From Microbacterium sp. BK668 (GTDB lineage: Bacteria; Actinomycetota; Actinomycetes; Actinomycetales; Microbacteriaceae): DNA of 64,000 nt. Positions within the stretch are counted from its first letter, which is position 1, and each line of letters opens with the position of its first letter. The notes beneath the pieces are model-generated. The model was not told the DNA's origin and made no database searches. It was given only the letters and a program-made list of their open reading frames with translations. The stretch is taken from the NCBI RefSeq assembly GCF_004362195.1, contig NZ_SNWG01000002.1, forward strand, positions 186,001 through 250,000. Direction: 5' to 3'. Below, piece after piece: positions 1 to 8,554 of the stretch. A program made the position numbers and the translations under genes.

Positions 1-416
1 CGCCCGCGGAAGGGCTCCCGACCGTCGAGCTCGACGCCGACGGCGCTCCCACCGTCACCCTGCCCGGCGACGACATCCCCACCGAGTTCGAGAAGGCCAC
101 GCTCAAGAAGGGCGACGGCGCCGTCGTCGAGCCCGGCGACTCGGTCCTCGTGCAGTACCACGGCGTCTCGTGGAACACCGGCGAGGTCTTCGACGAGTCC
201 TGGGGCAAGCAGCCCTTCACCTTCACCGTCGGGAACGGCGTCGTCCAGGGCTTCTCCGACGCTGTCACCGGAGAGACGGTCGGCTCGCAGGTGATCGCCG
301 TGCTGCCCCCGTCCGTGGCTTACGGCGAGGGTGAGATCAACGACGCCGACCTCAAGGGTCAGACCCTCGTCTTCGTCGTCGACATCCTCGCGGCGGCCAA
401 GACGCCCGCCCAGTAG
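1..416 (+). CDS. FKBP-type peptidyl-prolyl isomerase (C-terminal part)
   Basis: C-terminal part of an FKBP-type peptidyl-prolyl cis-trans isomerase. The gene begins before the window and is read in the frame starting at base 3, with no stop until 414-416, so about 137 residues are visible. The stretch VQYHGVSW followed by FDESWGK, GFSDAV, LPPSVAYGEG and TLVFVVDIL is the FKBP core that forms the proline-binding pocket. An internal GTG at 150 is in frame but cuts into the fold, so it is not the true start. The residues before the core are typical of the mature part of secreted or lipoprotein FKBPs in actinobacteria, but the signal peptide itself would lie outside the window. A second, short FKBP lies at 49026. 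Confidence 0.9.
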   Translation, partial: PAEGLPTVELDADGAPTVTLPGDDIPTEFEKATLKKGDGAVVEPGDSVLVQYHGVSWNTGEVFDESWGKQPFTFTVGNGVVQGFSDAVTGETVGSQVIAVLPPSVAYGEGEINDADLKGQTLVFVVDILAAAKTPAQ

Positions 417-425
417 CGCACCGCC

Positions 426-464
426 GCGAAGAGCCCGCCCCCGCAGAGGAGGCGGGCTCTTCGC
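426..464 (+). terminator. Intrinsic terminator after the FKBP gene
   Basis: Perfect 14-bp inverted repeat (426-439 with 451-464) around an 11-nt loop, starting 10 bp after the FKBP stop codon. There is no long T tract, as is usual in high-GC actinobacteria. It separates the FKBP gene from dxr. Confidence 0.8.
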
Positions 465-497
465 GTGTCGCTCGGGCGCGCCGTCTAGGCTGACGGG

Positions 498-1583
498 GTG
501 CGGCGCGTCATCATCCTCGGCTCGACAGGGTCGATCGGCACTCAGGCCCTCGACGTGATCCGCGCGAATCCTCGCCGGTTCGAGGTCGTCGGACTGTCGG
601 CGGGATCCAATCGTGCGCTCCTGGACGCCCAGGCGGAGGAGTTCGACGTCGACGACACGGCGCTCGGCGCGGACGACGCCGAGCGGCTGATCCGGGATGT
701 CGAAGCCGACGTCGTGCTCAACGGCATCACGGGGTCGGTGGGCCTCGGTCCGACGCTCGCGGCGCTGGAGAGCGGCCGGACCCTCGCGCTGGCGAACAAG
801 GAGTCGCTCATCGTCGGCGGCGACCTCGTCACGGCGCTCGCCGCACCGGGCCAGATCGTCCCCGTCGACTCGGAGCACTCCGCGATCGCCCAGGCGCTGC
901 GCTCCGGCGCACCCGAGGAGGTCCGGCGACTCGTGCTGACCGCCTCGGGAGGACCCTTCCGCGGCCGCGGAAGGGAGTCGCTCGCCGAGGTGACGCCGGC
1001 CGAGGCGCTGGCCCATCCGACGTGGGACATGGGTCGCGTCGTCACGACGAACTCGGCGACGCTCGTCAACAAGGGTCTCGAGGTGATAGAGGCGCACCTT
1101 CTGTTCGACGTGCCCTACGACCGCATCGATGTCGTCGTCCATCCGCAGTCGATCGTCCACTCGATGGTCGAGTTCACGGACGGCTCGACGATCGCTCAGG
1201 CGTCGCCGCCCGACATGCGGCTGCCGATCTCGCTCGGGCTGGACTGGCCGAATCGCATCTCCGGAGTCGGGCGGCCGATCGACTGGAGCGCCCCGACGTC
1301 ATGGACCTTCGAGCCCCTCGACGCCGAGGCGTTCCCGGCCGTGCGCCTGGCCAAGCAGGTCGGCCGTGCGGGCGGCACGTACCCCGCGGTCTTCAACGCC
1401 GCCAACGAGCAGGCCGTCGACGCGTTCCACGAGGGAGCGCTTCCCTTCCTGGGGATCGTCGAGACCGTCGAGCGGATCGTGGACGCGCACGAGGCGCCCG
1501 ACGAGCTGACGCGCGAGTCGCTGGCCGCCGCCGAGGCGTGGGCGCGCCTGGCCGCGGACCGCGCGATCGCGGCGCGCGGCTGA
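498..1583 (+). CDS. dxr: 1-deoxy-D-xylulose 5-phosphate reductoisomerase
   Basis: Second enzyme of the MEP isoprenoid pathway; it converts DXP to 2-C-methyl-D-erythritol 4-phosphate with NADPH. The N-terminus carries the Rossmann motif GSTGSIG (residues 8-14). Further hallmarks are [17 protein letters not shown], the metal/substrate segment [15 protein letters not shown] and [10 protein letters not shown]. At 361 residues it is shorter than the usual 380-400; the missing part lies in the N-terminal NADPH domain between AEEF and VVLNGITG. The GTG start at 498 is preceded by TAGGCT at 486-491 with 6 nt between, pointing to a leaderless transcript. The pathway enzyme IspG is encoded nearby at 8840, with a site-2 protease gene between them as in other actinobacteria. 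Confidence 0.95.
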   Translation: MRRVIILGSTGSIGTQALDVIRANPRRFEVVGLSAGSNRALLDAQAEEFDVDDTALGADDAERLIRDVEADVVLNGITGSVGLGPTLAALESGRTLALANKESLIVGGDLVTALAAPGQIVPVDSEHSAIAQALRSGAPEEVRRLVLTASGGPFRGRGRESLAEVTPAEALAHPTWDMGRVVTTNSATLVNKGLEVIEAHLLFDVPYDRIDVVVHPQSIVHSMVEFTDGSTIAQASPPDMRLPISLGLDWPNRISGVGRPIDWSAPTSWTFEPLDAEAFPAVRLAKQVGRAGGTYPAVFNAANEQAVDAFHEGALPFLGIVETVERIVDAHEAPDELTRESLAAAEAWARLAADRAIAARG

Positions 1584-1593
1584 CCGGTATCGC

Positions 1594-3249
1594 TCAGTCG
1601 ATCGGGCGGCTCGGATCCGAGAGCGGCGTGGAGTCGGCGGGGTAAGGCACGGGCCAGTGCGCGTCCGGCACCGGCCACCCCTGTGCCCGCAGCGCCCGGC
1701 GTGCGAGCTCCCGGGCGGAGTAAGGGGTGCGCTCTCCGCGGATGTCGCGGTAGTCCTGATGGCCGGGCCCCGCCCAGAGGATCGCGTCGCCGTCGCCGAC
1801 GAGCCTCACGGCCTCGATGATCGCGCGCTCCGGCGGCGAGAACTCGAGGATCTCCGCATCCGGCCGTGCCCGGCGGGCGCCCTCGATGAGGGTCGCCCTG
1901 ATCGAGTCCGGGTCTTCGAATCGCGGATGGTGGTCGGTGACGATGAGGATGTCGCTGCCCTCGACGGCCGTGCGGCCCATGTCGTGCCGCTTGGTCGCGT
2001 CGCGGTCGCCGTCGGCGCCGAAGAGCATGACGACCTTGCCCGGGGTCACGTGCCGGACGGCGGCGAGCGTCTTCTCGAACGCGTCGGGGGAGTGCCCGAA
2101 GTCCACGTACACGGCCGGTCCCCGGTCGCCCGACACCCGCTGCGTCCGGCCGGGGAGATAGGCCTCGATCGCGCCGCCGTCGAGCGTGGCGACGAGATCG
2201 TCCCACGCGTAGCCGCCTTCGAGGATCATGACGATCGCCAGCCCGGCGTTCGCGGCCATGTGCCGGCCGATGACGGGGACGACCGTCGTGAGCGAGCGGC
2301 CGTCCTTTCCGCGGAGCACGAACTCGGTGCCCGCCTGCCGCTCGGCGACGATCTCCACGGTCCAGTCGGCGGCGGCCGCGGCATCCGGATCCGCGGCGAT
2401 CGCGGGCGTTCCGACGGTGACGTGGGGCACCTCGCACCGCTCGACCACCTCGAAGCCCGGCGTCGAGTCGAGCGAGATCACGGCTCGGCGGGCGCGGTCG
2501 GGGCGGAAGAGCGGGAGCTTCGCCTCGAAGTACTCCCGCATGTCGGCGTAGTCGTCGAGGTGGTCGTGGCTGAGGTTCGTGAAGCCCGCGACGTCGAAGA
2601 CGATCCCGTCGACGCGGTGGCGGCTCAGCGCCTGCGCGCTCACCTCGACGGCGACGGCCTCCACGCCGCGCTCGCGCATGAGGGCGAGGAGCGCGTGGAA
2701 TTCGGATGCCTCGGGCGTGGTGAGCCGCGACACGATGACCTCGCCGGCGATGTGCCGCTCGGCGGTCGAGGACAGTCCCGTCACGACGCCGAGCTGCTCC
2801 AGGATGCCGTCCAGGAGGTGGGAGACGCTGGTCTTGCCGTTCGTGCCCGTGGTGCCGAAGAGGATCGGTATGTCGTCGCCGGGACCGGTTGCGTACACCC
2901 ACGCCGACAGATCGCCGAGGAGCGCGCGAGGGTCGTCGACGACCACGATCGGCAGTCCGGCTCCGGCGGCGAGGTCGGCCCCCTCGGCATCCGTCACGAT
3001 CGCGACAGCGCCCTTCCGGGCGGCGACCGGCGCGAACTCCGCCCCGTGACGGTTGACGCCGCGGATCGCGACGAACGCCTCTCCGGGGCGCAGATCCGCT
3101 GTGGCGAGGGTAACGCCCGTGAGCTCCACGCCCGCGGCGTGGCCGCGGACCTCTCGTCCGAAGCGCTCGGCGAGCTGCTCCAGCGAGCGGGCGGGCGGGT
3201 TCTCGGGTCGGAGCACGGGCGGCAGATTCGAGGGGATGTCAGTCGGCAT
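1594..3249 (-). CDS. murE: MurE-type Mur ligase (UDP-MurNAc-dipeptide:amino acid ligase)
   Basis: Mur ligase of the MurE type (551 aa), which adds the third amino acid of the peptidoglycan stem peptide to UDP-MurNAc-L-Ala-D-Glu using ATP. The ATP loop GTTGTNGKT is at 132-140, the STAERH / TTPEASEFH region at about 161-185, the NLSHDHLDDY segment at 225-234, VDFGHSPDAFE at 382-392 and GADGDRDATK at 411-420. The substrate-selecting motif, DNPR in meso-diaminopimelate enzymes, reads HHPR here (440-443), in the context TDHHPRFEDP. Microbacterium walls are B-type with residues such as lysine, ornithine or homoserine at position 3, so a non-DAP substrate is plausible but is inference. The gene stands alone and opposite to dxr and the protease, outside any division and cell-wall cluster, so it could also be a second MurE paralogue. 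Confidence 0.85.
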   Translation of the reverse strand: MPTDIPSNLPPVLRPENPPARSLEQLAERFGREVRGHAAGVELTGVTLATADLRPGEAFVAIRGVNRHGAEFAPVAARKGAVAIVTDAEGADLAAGAGLPIVVVDDPRALLGDLSAWVYATGPGDDIPILFGTTGTNGKTSVSHLLDGILEQLGVVTGLSSTAERHIAGEVIVSRLTTPEASEFHALLALMRERGVEAVAVEVSAQALSRHRVDGIVFDVAGFTNLSHDHLDDYADMREYFEAKLPLFRPDRARRAVISLDSTPGFEVVERCEVPHVTVGTPAIAADPDAAAAADWTVEIVAERQAGTEFVLRGKDGRSLTTVVPVIGRHMAANAGLAIVMILEGGYAWDDLVATLDGGAIEAYLPGRTQRVSGDRGPAVYVDFGHSPDAFEKTLAAVRHVTPGKVVMLFGADGDRDATKRHDMGRTAVEGSDILIVTDHHPRFEDPDSIRATLIEGARRARPDAEILEFSPPERAIIEAVRLVGDGDAILWAGPGHQDYRDIRGERTPYSARELARRALRAQGWPVPDAHWPVPYPADSTPLSDPSRPID

Positions 3250-3335
3250 GGCGATTCAATCCTCTCATCGAGCACCGGGTCGGACCCATCGGCTTCCTCG
3301 GCCAACTCAAAGGCGCGCGCGAGTACCGTTGGCCT

Positions 3336-4631
3336 GTGACCGCCATCGCGTTCCTCATCGGGGTCGTCGTGCTCGTCGTCGGCCTCGCCGTGTCGATCGC
3401 CCTGCACGAGCTCGGCCATCTGCTGCCGGCGAAGAGATTCGGCGTGCGCGTGGGGCAGTACATGATCGGCTTCGGCCCGACGCTGTGGTCTCGCCGCCGC
3501 GGCGAGACGGAGTACGGCTTCAAGGCCATCCCGCTCGGCGGCTACATCTCGATGGCGGGGATGTACCCGCCCTCGCCGCGCGAGCGGGCAGGCAAGGCCG
3601 GACGCGCAGGAGGCGGCTTCTTCGCCACCATGGTGCAGGACGCCCGTACGGCGAACGACGAGACGCTGCACGGCCGCGACGATGACCGCGTCTTCTACAG
3701 GCTGCCCGTGTGGAAGCGCGTCGTCGTGATGCTCGGCGGCCCGGTGATGAATCTCCTGCTCGCGATCGTCCTCTTCACGATCGTCTTCAGCGGCATCGGC
3801 ATCCAGACCGCGACGACCACCGTCGCGGGGCTGTCGGAGTGCGTGCCGGCGACGCTGGCCTCGGAGTGCACGTCGGAGGATCCGCCGGCGCCGTCGCAGG
3901 CAGCCGGGATCGAGCCGGGCGACGTGATCGTCTCCGTCGACGGCACGCCGGTCGAGACGTTCGCCGATGCCTCGGCGATCATCCGTCAGTCGCCCGGGGT
4001 GCCCGTCGCCCTGGTGGTCGAGCGAGACGGCGCGGAGGAGACCCTCACCGTGACGCCCGCGGCGATCACGCCGTCCGGCGACGACCCGGACGCCGAGCCT
4101 GAGACGATCGGATTCGTCGGCATCAGCCCCACCGTCGAGTACGTTCGACAGCCCGTCTGGGCGGGGGCCCAGGCGGCGGTCGAGAACGTGGGCGCCGTGG
4201 CCGGCATCATCTGGCAGCTCCCCGTCAAGATCATCGACGCCGGCGTCTCGCTCGTCACCGGGGAGGAGCGCGACCCGAACGGTCCTCTCAGCGTCGTCGG
4301 CGCGGGGATCCTCGCCGGTGAGGTGGCGGCCGTCGATGCGCCCATCCTCAATCGTGTGTCGGCGATGCTGGGCCTCCTCGCCTCTCTCAACATCGCCCTC
4401 TTCGTCTTCAACCTCATCCCGCTGCTCCCGCTCGACGGCGGGCACATCGTGGTCGCGCTCTGGGACGGCCTGAAGCGTCTGTGGGCCCGGATCTTCCGGC
4501 TTCCGCCGCCGCAGCCGGTCGACGCGACCAAGCTCGTTCCGGTGACGTTCGTCGTGGTGATAGCCCTCATCGTGATGGGCGGCATCCTGATCCTCGCCGA
4601 CATCTTCAACCCGCTGTCGATCATCCGATGA
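3336..4631 (+). CDS. Rip1/RseP-like site-2 intramembrane zinc metalloprotease
   Basis: M50-family site-2 protease that cleaves membrane-bound substrates such as anti-sigma factors. The zinc motif HELGH is at residues 24-28 in the first membrane helix, and the third ligand motif LDGGH is at 366-370 (LPLLPLDGGH). Between them is a PDZ domain, roughly 165-260, with AAGIEPGDVIVSVDGTPV. Four hydrophobic helices and a length of 431 aa fit Mycobacterium Rip1. The order dxr, protease, ispG matches the actinobacterial cluster. The GTG start at 3336 follows TACCGT (3324-3329) by 6 nt, so it is probably leaderless; MurE is transcribed divergently from the same 86-bp gap. Confidence 0.93.
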   Translation: MTAIAFLIGVVVLVVGLAVSIALHELGHLLPAKRFGVRVGQYMIGFGPTLWSRRRGETEYGFKAIPLGGYISMAGMYPPSPRERAGKAGRAGGGFFATMVQDARTANDETLHGRDDDRVFYRLPVWKRVVVMLGGPVMNLLLAIVLFTIVFSGIGIQTATTTVAGLSECVPATLASECTSEDPPAPSQAAGIEPGDVIVSVDGTPVETFADASAIIRQSPGVPVALVVERDGAEETLTVTPAAITPSGDDPDAEPETIGFVGISPTVEYVRQPVWAGAQAAVENVGAVAGIIWQLPVKIIDAGVSLVTGEERDPNGPLSVVGAGILAGEVAAVDAPILNRVSAMLGLLASLNIALFVFNLIPLLPLDGGHIVVALWDGLKRLWARIFRLPPPQPVDATKLVPVTFVVVIALIVMGGILILADIFNPLSIIR

Positions 4632-4659
4632 CCGCCGGGTGAGATCTGTTCCGGTCGCG

Positions 4660-4686
4660 TGTCGAAATCGGGCTTGTCCGTTCGCT
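4660..4686 (+). promoter_or_regulatory. Candidate ECF42-type promoter for the YCII-sigma pair
   Basis: TGTCGA at 4660-4665 upstream of the DGPF/YCII gene matches the -35 motif reported for ECF42 sigma factors. The downstream -10 (reported as CGA/TC) is less clear: CGTT lies at 4679 and CGCT at 4683. If real, the sigma factor drives its own operon. Confidence 0.45.
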
Positions 4687-4726
4687 GATGAGGTGAAACG
4701 GTTCCCCTGACGAAAGGACCACGACC

Positions 4727-5095
4727 GTGAAGTACGTCATCATGTTCACTTCGACGCCCGAGCTCGACGCCGCCGTGCCCCCGGAGCGGGCGCAGGAGGT
4801 GTACGCCCGGGTCTACGAATGGTTCGGCCAGAACGCCGCCAAGATCGCCGACGGCGGTGCCGAGCTTCAGCCGGCGAGCACCGCGACGACCGTCGCGCAT
4901 GGCACGGAGGGCCCGGTCGTCGCCGACGGGCCGTTCTCGGAGGCGAAGGAGGTCATCGGCGGATTCAGCGTGCTCGACGTCGACGACCTCGACGAGGCGA
5001 TCGCGATCGCCCGCACCTGGCCCATGCTCGAGCTGCCCGGGACGTCGGTCGAGATCCGGCCGATGGTGACCGACTACAGCCAGTTCGAGCAGTGA
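4727..5095 (+). CDS. DGPF/YCII-domain protein, ECF42 partner
   Basis: Small YCII-related protein (122 aa) of the DGPF family, with the eponymous DGPF at residues 67-70 followed by SEAKEVIGGF. Members fold as a ferredoxin-like dimer; their biochemical role is unknown, but they are encoded next to ECF42 sigma factors across many bacteria. The GTG start at 4727 follows AAAGGA by about 9 nt. Its stop TGA (5093-5095) overlaps the GTG of the sigma gene, giving tight translational coupling. The protein is probably a target or partner of the sigma factor rather than an anti-sigma factor: it has no membrane segment and no zinc-binding anti-sigma motif. Confidence 0.9.
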   Translation: MKYVIMFTSTPELDAAVPPERAQEVYARVYEWFGQNAAKIADGGAELQPASTATTVAHGTEGPVVADGPFSEAKEVIGGFSVLDVDDLDEAIAIARTWPMLELPGTSVEIRPMVTDYSQFEQ

Positions 5096-6405
5096 CCGAC
5101 CGGGCCCCTGCGCCCCCTCCGCCCGACGCCGGCGCGTCGCGCGGAGCCTCCGGGCGTGGGGGCCCGCCCGCGTACCCCGGCGATCCCGCCCGCGGGGACG
5201 CGGCACCCGCGTCTTCGGACGCAGCCCTCGCGCGCGTCGTGCGCGAGGAGTCCGGCCGCATCGTGGCGGCGCTGACGGCCTCGCTCGGGAGCCTCGATCT
5301 CGCCGAGGAGTCCGTGGCCGAGGCCGTCGAGGAGGCGCTGCGGGAGTGGCGGGGACGCGGCATCCCTCCCCGTCCCGGCGCATGGCTCACGCAGGCCGCC
5401 CGGCACAACGCACTGGACCGCATGCGCCGCGAGAAGCGCTACCGCGAGAAGCTCGCGGTGCTCGCCGAGCGCCCCGTCGCTTCCGGCGACGGAGAGGTCG
5501 ACGAGCGCCTGCCGCTGCTGTTCGGATGCTGTCACCCCGCGCTCTCGTCCGAGGCTCAGCTCGCGCTCACGCTGCGGGCGGTCTGCGGGCTCACAACCGC
5601 GCAGATCGCACGCGCGACGCTGACCGCCGAGACCACGGTCGGGCAGCGGATCGTCCGGGCCAAGCGCAAGATCGGGGCCGCCGGCATCCCGATCCGGATC
5701 CCGGAGGGGCCCGAGCGGGCGGAGCGGCTCGACATCGTGCTGACGATCGTCTCGGTCATGTACGCCGAGGCGCATCTCGTCGCGGGGCGAGACGCGTCGG
5801 CCGACCGCGACGTGGCGGACGACGCGCTCTGGCTCGCGGGCGTGGTCGCCGCGGCGCTTCCGCGCGAGGCGGAGGCGCACGGACTGCGCGCGCTCCTGCT
5901 CTTCCACCGGGCCCGGGAGGGAGCGCGGGCGGTGGACGGCGAGCTCGTGCTCCTCGGCGACCAGGATCGGGCGAGGTGGGATCCGTCACTCCTGACGCAG
6001 GCCCGGACGGCCCTCGAGCGCGCCGCGATGCTCCGGCGTCCGGGACGCTGGCAGCTGCACGCCGCGATCGCCGGGTGTCACGCGGATGCCGCGACCTCCG
6101 CCGACACCGACTGGCTGCAGGTCCTGACGCTCTACGACATGCTGCTGCGCTACGACCGGTCACCGCTCGTGCGGCTGAACCGCGCTGTCGCCCTGGCCGA
6201 GATCGAGGGACCCGCGGCGGCGCTCGTCGAGGTCGACGCGCTGGAGCCCGCCCTCGCCGGCTACCACCTGTGGCACGCCGTCCGTGCCCACCTGCTGCGC
6301 GCACTCGGCCGGGATGCGGAGGCCACCGCGGCGGACCTCCGCGCGCTGGAGCTCACCGCGAATCAGGCCGAGCGCCGGCTCCTCTCCGCCCGGCTGGCCG
6401 GCTGA
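5092..6405 (+). CDS. ECF42-group RNA polymerase sigma factor
   Basis: Extracytoplasmic-function sigma factor (437 aa) with sigma-2 and sigma-4 regions in the first half and a long C-terminal extension. Region 2 includes RPGAWLTQAARHNALDRMRREKR, here cited as PGAWL to RREKR; the linker has LPLLFGCCHPALS and region 4 has LALTLRAVCGLTTAQIARA. The extension of about 200 residues contains TPR-like segments such as LVRLNRAVALAEI and HLWHAVRAHLLRALG. This architecture plus an upstream DGPF gene defines the ECF42 group, which is thought to be controlled through its C-terminal domain rather than by an anti-sigma factor. I chose the GTG at 5092 because it overlaps the YCII stop codon; an open frame extends further upstream but only through the YCII gene. 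Confidence 0.9.
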   Translation: MTDRAPAPPPPDAGASRGASGRGGPPAYPGDPARGDAAPASSDAALARVVREESGRIVAALTASLGSLDLAEESVAEAVEEALREWRGRGIPPRPGAWLTQAARHNALDRMRREKRYREKLAVLAERPVASGDGEVDERLPLLFGCCHPALSSEAQLALTLRAVCGLTTAQIARATLTAETTVGQRIVRAKRKIGAAGIPIRIPEGPERAERLDIVLTIVSVMYAEAHLVAGRDASADRDVADDALWLAGVVAAALPREAEAHGLRALLLFHRAREGARAVDGELVLLGDQDRARWDPSLLTQARTALERAAMLRRPGRWQLHAAIAGCHADAATSADTDWLQVLTLYDMLLRYDRSPLVRLNRAVALAEIEGPAAALVEVDALEPALAGYHLWHAVRAHLLRALGRDAEATAADLRALELTANQAERRLLSARLAG

Positions 6406-6419
6406 CCCGCCGAGCCGGG

Positions 6420-8363
6420 TCAGGCCCCGACGGGCGTGAGCGCGTGGGCGACCAGCCGCTCCAGCGTCGTCATGCCGTCGCGGGAGAGGATCGACTCGAG
6501 GTGGCCCTGCACCGACGCGAAGCCCGGCCCCCGCAGGGCGTAGACGTCGCCGGTCTCGGGGTCCGCCGACACCTCGACCCCGGCGACCGGGTCGGCGCCG
6601 GGCGCGAGGCGCGCCGTGAAGGTGTTGTAGAAGCCGATCGAGGCGGGCTCGCCGAAGACGTCCACCGTCTTCTGCAGCCCCTGATGCGGGCGGGCGAGCG
6701 GCACGAGGTCGAAGCCGAGCGAGTCCGCCAGGATCTGGTGGCTGAGGCACACGGTCAGAAGGGGCCGGCCCGATGCGCGGCGCCGCGCGACCACATCGCG
6801 CATGCGACGGATGCGGGGGCTCGACGTGTCGCGCGGATCACCCGGTCCCGGGCCGCACACGACGAGCTCGGCGTCGTCCACCTCATCGTCGGTCACGGCG
6901 CTCCACGGCACGATCCGCACCTCGAGGCCGAGGTGGCGCAGCTGGTGGGCGAGCATCGTCGTGAAGCGGTCTTCGACGTCGACCACGACGGCGGACCGCC
7001 CCGCGAACGGGCCCTCATCCGCTGCATCCTGCGGATTCAGCCAGAATGCGGCCAGCCGCGCGTTGCGGGACTGCAGCAGCGCGGAGATCTCCGGGTCGTC
7101 GGCGAGGCGGACGGGCTCGGCAGCCGGAGCGTCTTCGTCGATCTCGTCGACGGCGACGGGCGCCGGGGTGTCGCGTGCGATCGCGCCGATCGCGCCGAGC
7201 ACGCCCGCGGCCTTGCCGTGCGTCTCGCCCACCTCGCCGTACGGGTCGGAGTGGCGCACGAGGGTCGCTCCCACCGGCACGCGCAGGCGGCCCTCGACGA
7301 GGTACGCGGTGCGGATGAGGATCGGCGCGTCGAGGTCGTGCGTCGGCTCACCGGTTCCCGCAGGCGTTCCCGCGGTGGACGGGCGGCGCGGCGTGAACAG
7401 TGCCGCGACGCCGGAGTAGTAGCCGCGCGGGGTGCGCTCGTGCCGGGTGATCACGGTGCACGCGTTCTGCATCGGCGATCCCGTCACCGTGGGCGCGAAC
7501 ATCGTCTCGCGGAGGATGTCGCGCGGGTCGAGGCGGCTCCGGCCGCGCAGGACGTACTCGGTGTGGGTGAGGCGCGACATCTCCTTGAGGTGCGGACCGG
7601 TGATGCGGCCACCGTCCGAGCAGACCGCGCTCATCATCTTCAGCTCCTCGTCGACGACCATGAAGAGCTCCTCGGTCTCCTTCGTCGACTCGAGGAACTC
7701 GCTCAGCGTCTCCGCCGTCGCCCCGCCCTCGGGGTGACGGAAGGTGCCGGAGATGGGATTCATGGTGACCACGCCGTCCCTCGCGCTGACGTGCGCCTCG
7801 GGGCTCGCCCCGACGGCGATGTGGCCGGGGGTCACGATGGCGAACGTCCAGTAGGCGCCGCGCTCGTACTCGAGCAGGGCCCGGAACCACGTGAGCGCGG
7901 CCGTGCGCGCCTCCGCATCGACCGTCGCGGTGAAGTCGCGGCGGATGACGAAGTTCGCGCCCTCGCCGCGTCCGATCTCGTCGGCGATGACGCGACGCAC
8001 GATGTCGGCGTACTCCTCGTCGGCGATGTCGAAGCCCGCGTCCTGAAGGGGCACGGGGGCGGCGGGAAGCGCACCGAGGGCCTCGTCGCGCGCGTACGAC
8101 TCGTGCGCCCCGACGATCAGGCAGCGCAGGGGCGCTCCGTCGTCGTGGCATTCGAAGCCGCGCTCGACGACCTGGCGGAACGGCACGAGCGCGAGGACCT
8201 CCCGGGGGTCGCCGTCGGGGCTCGAGAGCGGGATGTCGGCAAGCCGCTCCACGTCGACGACGTCTCCGGTCAGCAGCTCGACGGTCGATCCGTCGCGTGC
8301 GATGAGCGCGAACGAGTCCGCCGCGGCGAGCGCGGCGGTCAAGAGGGAGGGGCTAGCTGTCAT
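6420..8363 (-). CDS. Anthranilate synthase, fused components I and II (TrpE-TrpG / PhzE type)
   Basis: Single-chain anthranilate synthase family protein of 647 aa. The first ~440 residues form the chorismate-binding domain (for example GYYSGVAALF and the FAPTVTGSPMQNA segment). The last ~190 residues form a class I glutamine amidotransferase with GPGPGDP, nucleophile Cys539 in LTVCLSHQ, and His621/Glu623 in GHLES. The fused form is shared by TrpE(G) enzymes and by PhzE of phenazine synthesis. Here a leader peptide with two adjacent Trp codons and an attenuator hairpin precede it and no phenazine genes are nearby, which argues for tryptophan synthesis. A possible ATG start lies 26 nt beyond the attenuator stem-loop start. 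Confidence 0.85.
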   Translation of the reverse strand: MTASPSLLTAALAAADSFALIARDGSTVELLTGDVVDVERLADIPLSSPDGDPREVLALVPFRQVVERGFECHDDGAPLRCLIVGAHESYARDEALGALPAAPVPLQDAGFDIADEEYADIVRRVIADEIGRGEGANFVIRRDFTATVDAEARTAALTWFRALLEYERGAYWTFAIVTPGHIAVGASPEAHVSARDGVVTMNPISGTFRHPEGGATAETLSEFLESTKETEELFMVVDEELKMMSAVCSDGGRITGPHLKEMSRLTHTEYVLRGRSRLDPRDILRETMFAPTVTGSPMQNACTVITRHERTPRGYYSGVAALFTPRRPSTAGTPAGTGEPTHDLDAPILIRTAYLVEGRLRVPVGATLVRHSDPYGEVGETHGKAAGVLGAIGAIARDTPAPVAVDEIDEDAPAAEPVRLADDPEISALLQSRNARLAAFWLNPQDAADEGPFAGRSAVVVDVEDRFTTMLAHQLRHLGLEVRIVPWSAVTDDEVDDAELVVCGPGPGDPRDTSSPRIRRMRDVVARRRASGRPLLTVCLSHQILADSLGFDLVPLARPHQGLQKTVDVFGEPASIGFYNTFTARLAPGADPVAGVEVSADPETGDVYALRGPGFASVQGHLESILSRDGMTTLERLVAHALTPVGA

Positions 8364-8400
8364 CGCCGGCCTTTCATCGGGACGGGCGGTCGCTCACACA

Positions 8401-8425
8401 AGAAAGACCGCCCTCGGGGCGGTCT
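8401..8425 (-). terminator. Attenuator terminator in the trp leader
   Basis: On the minus strand, a 9-bp GC-rich stem (AGACCGCCC with GGGCGGTCT, 8405-8413 and 8417-8425, loop 3 nt) is followed by TTTCTT. It lies between the leader peptide stop and the anthranilate synthase start, as expected for transcription attenuation. Confidence 0.8.
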
Positions 8426-8453
8426 GTGGTCTGGGAACGCGAACACACCGCCG

Positions 8454-8492
8454 TCAGGGGGCGGGCCACCAGAAGGTGAGGTTCGCGGACAT
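8454..8492 (-). CDS. trpL: trp leader peptide [12 protein letters not shown]
   Basis: A 12-codon ORF, reading [12 protein letters not shown], lies about 90 bp before the anthranilate synthase start. Two adjacent Trp codons are rare by chance and are the standard sensor of a ribosome-mediated attenuator. When charged tRNA-Trp is scarce the ribosome stalls on the WW codons and the downstream terminator (8401-8425) should not form. TATCGT (minus strand, 8504-8499) sits 6 nt before the ATG, so the leader mRNA may begin at the ATG itself. No ribosome binding site is visible, consistent with leaderless translation. Confidence 0.82.
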   Translation of the reverse strand: MSANLTFWWPAP

Positions 8493-8554
8493 GCCGTCAC
8501 GATAGCAGAGGGCAGGCGCCGCCTCGTCCGGCCGCTGCCGAGGCATCCGGTTCC

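Noticed and set aside
1657..3339. 560-codon plus-strand frame opposite murE
   Set aside because: Shadow of the Mur ligase: composition is unlike any family and third-position bias belongs to the minus frame.
6420..8363. Phenazine biosynthesis locus (PhzE)
   Set aside because: No other phz genes are nearby, and the Trp-Trp leader with attenuator fits tryptophan synthesis better.
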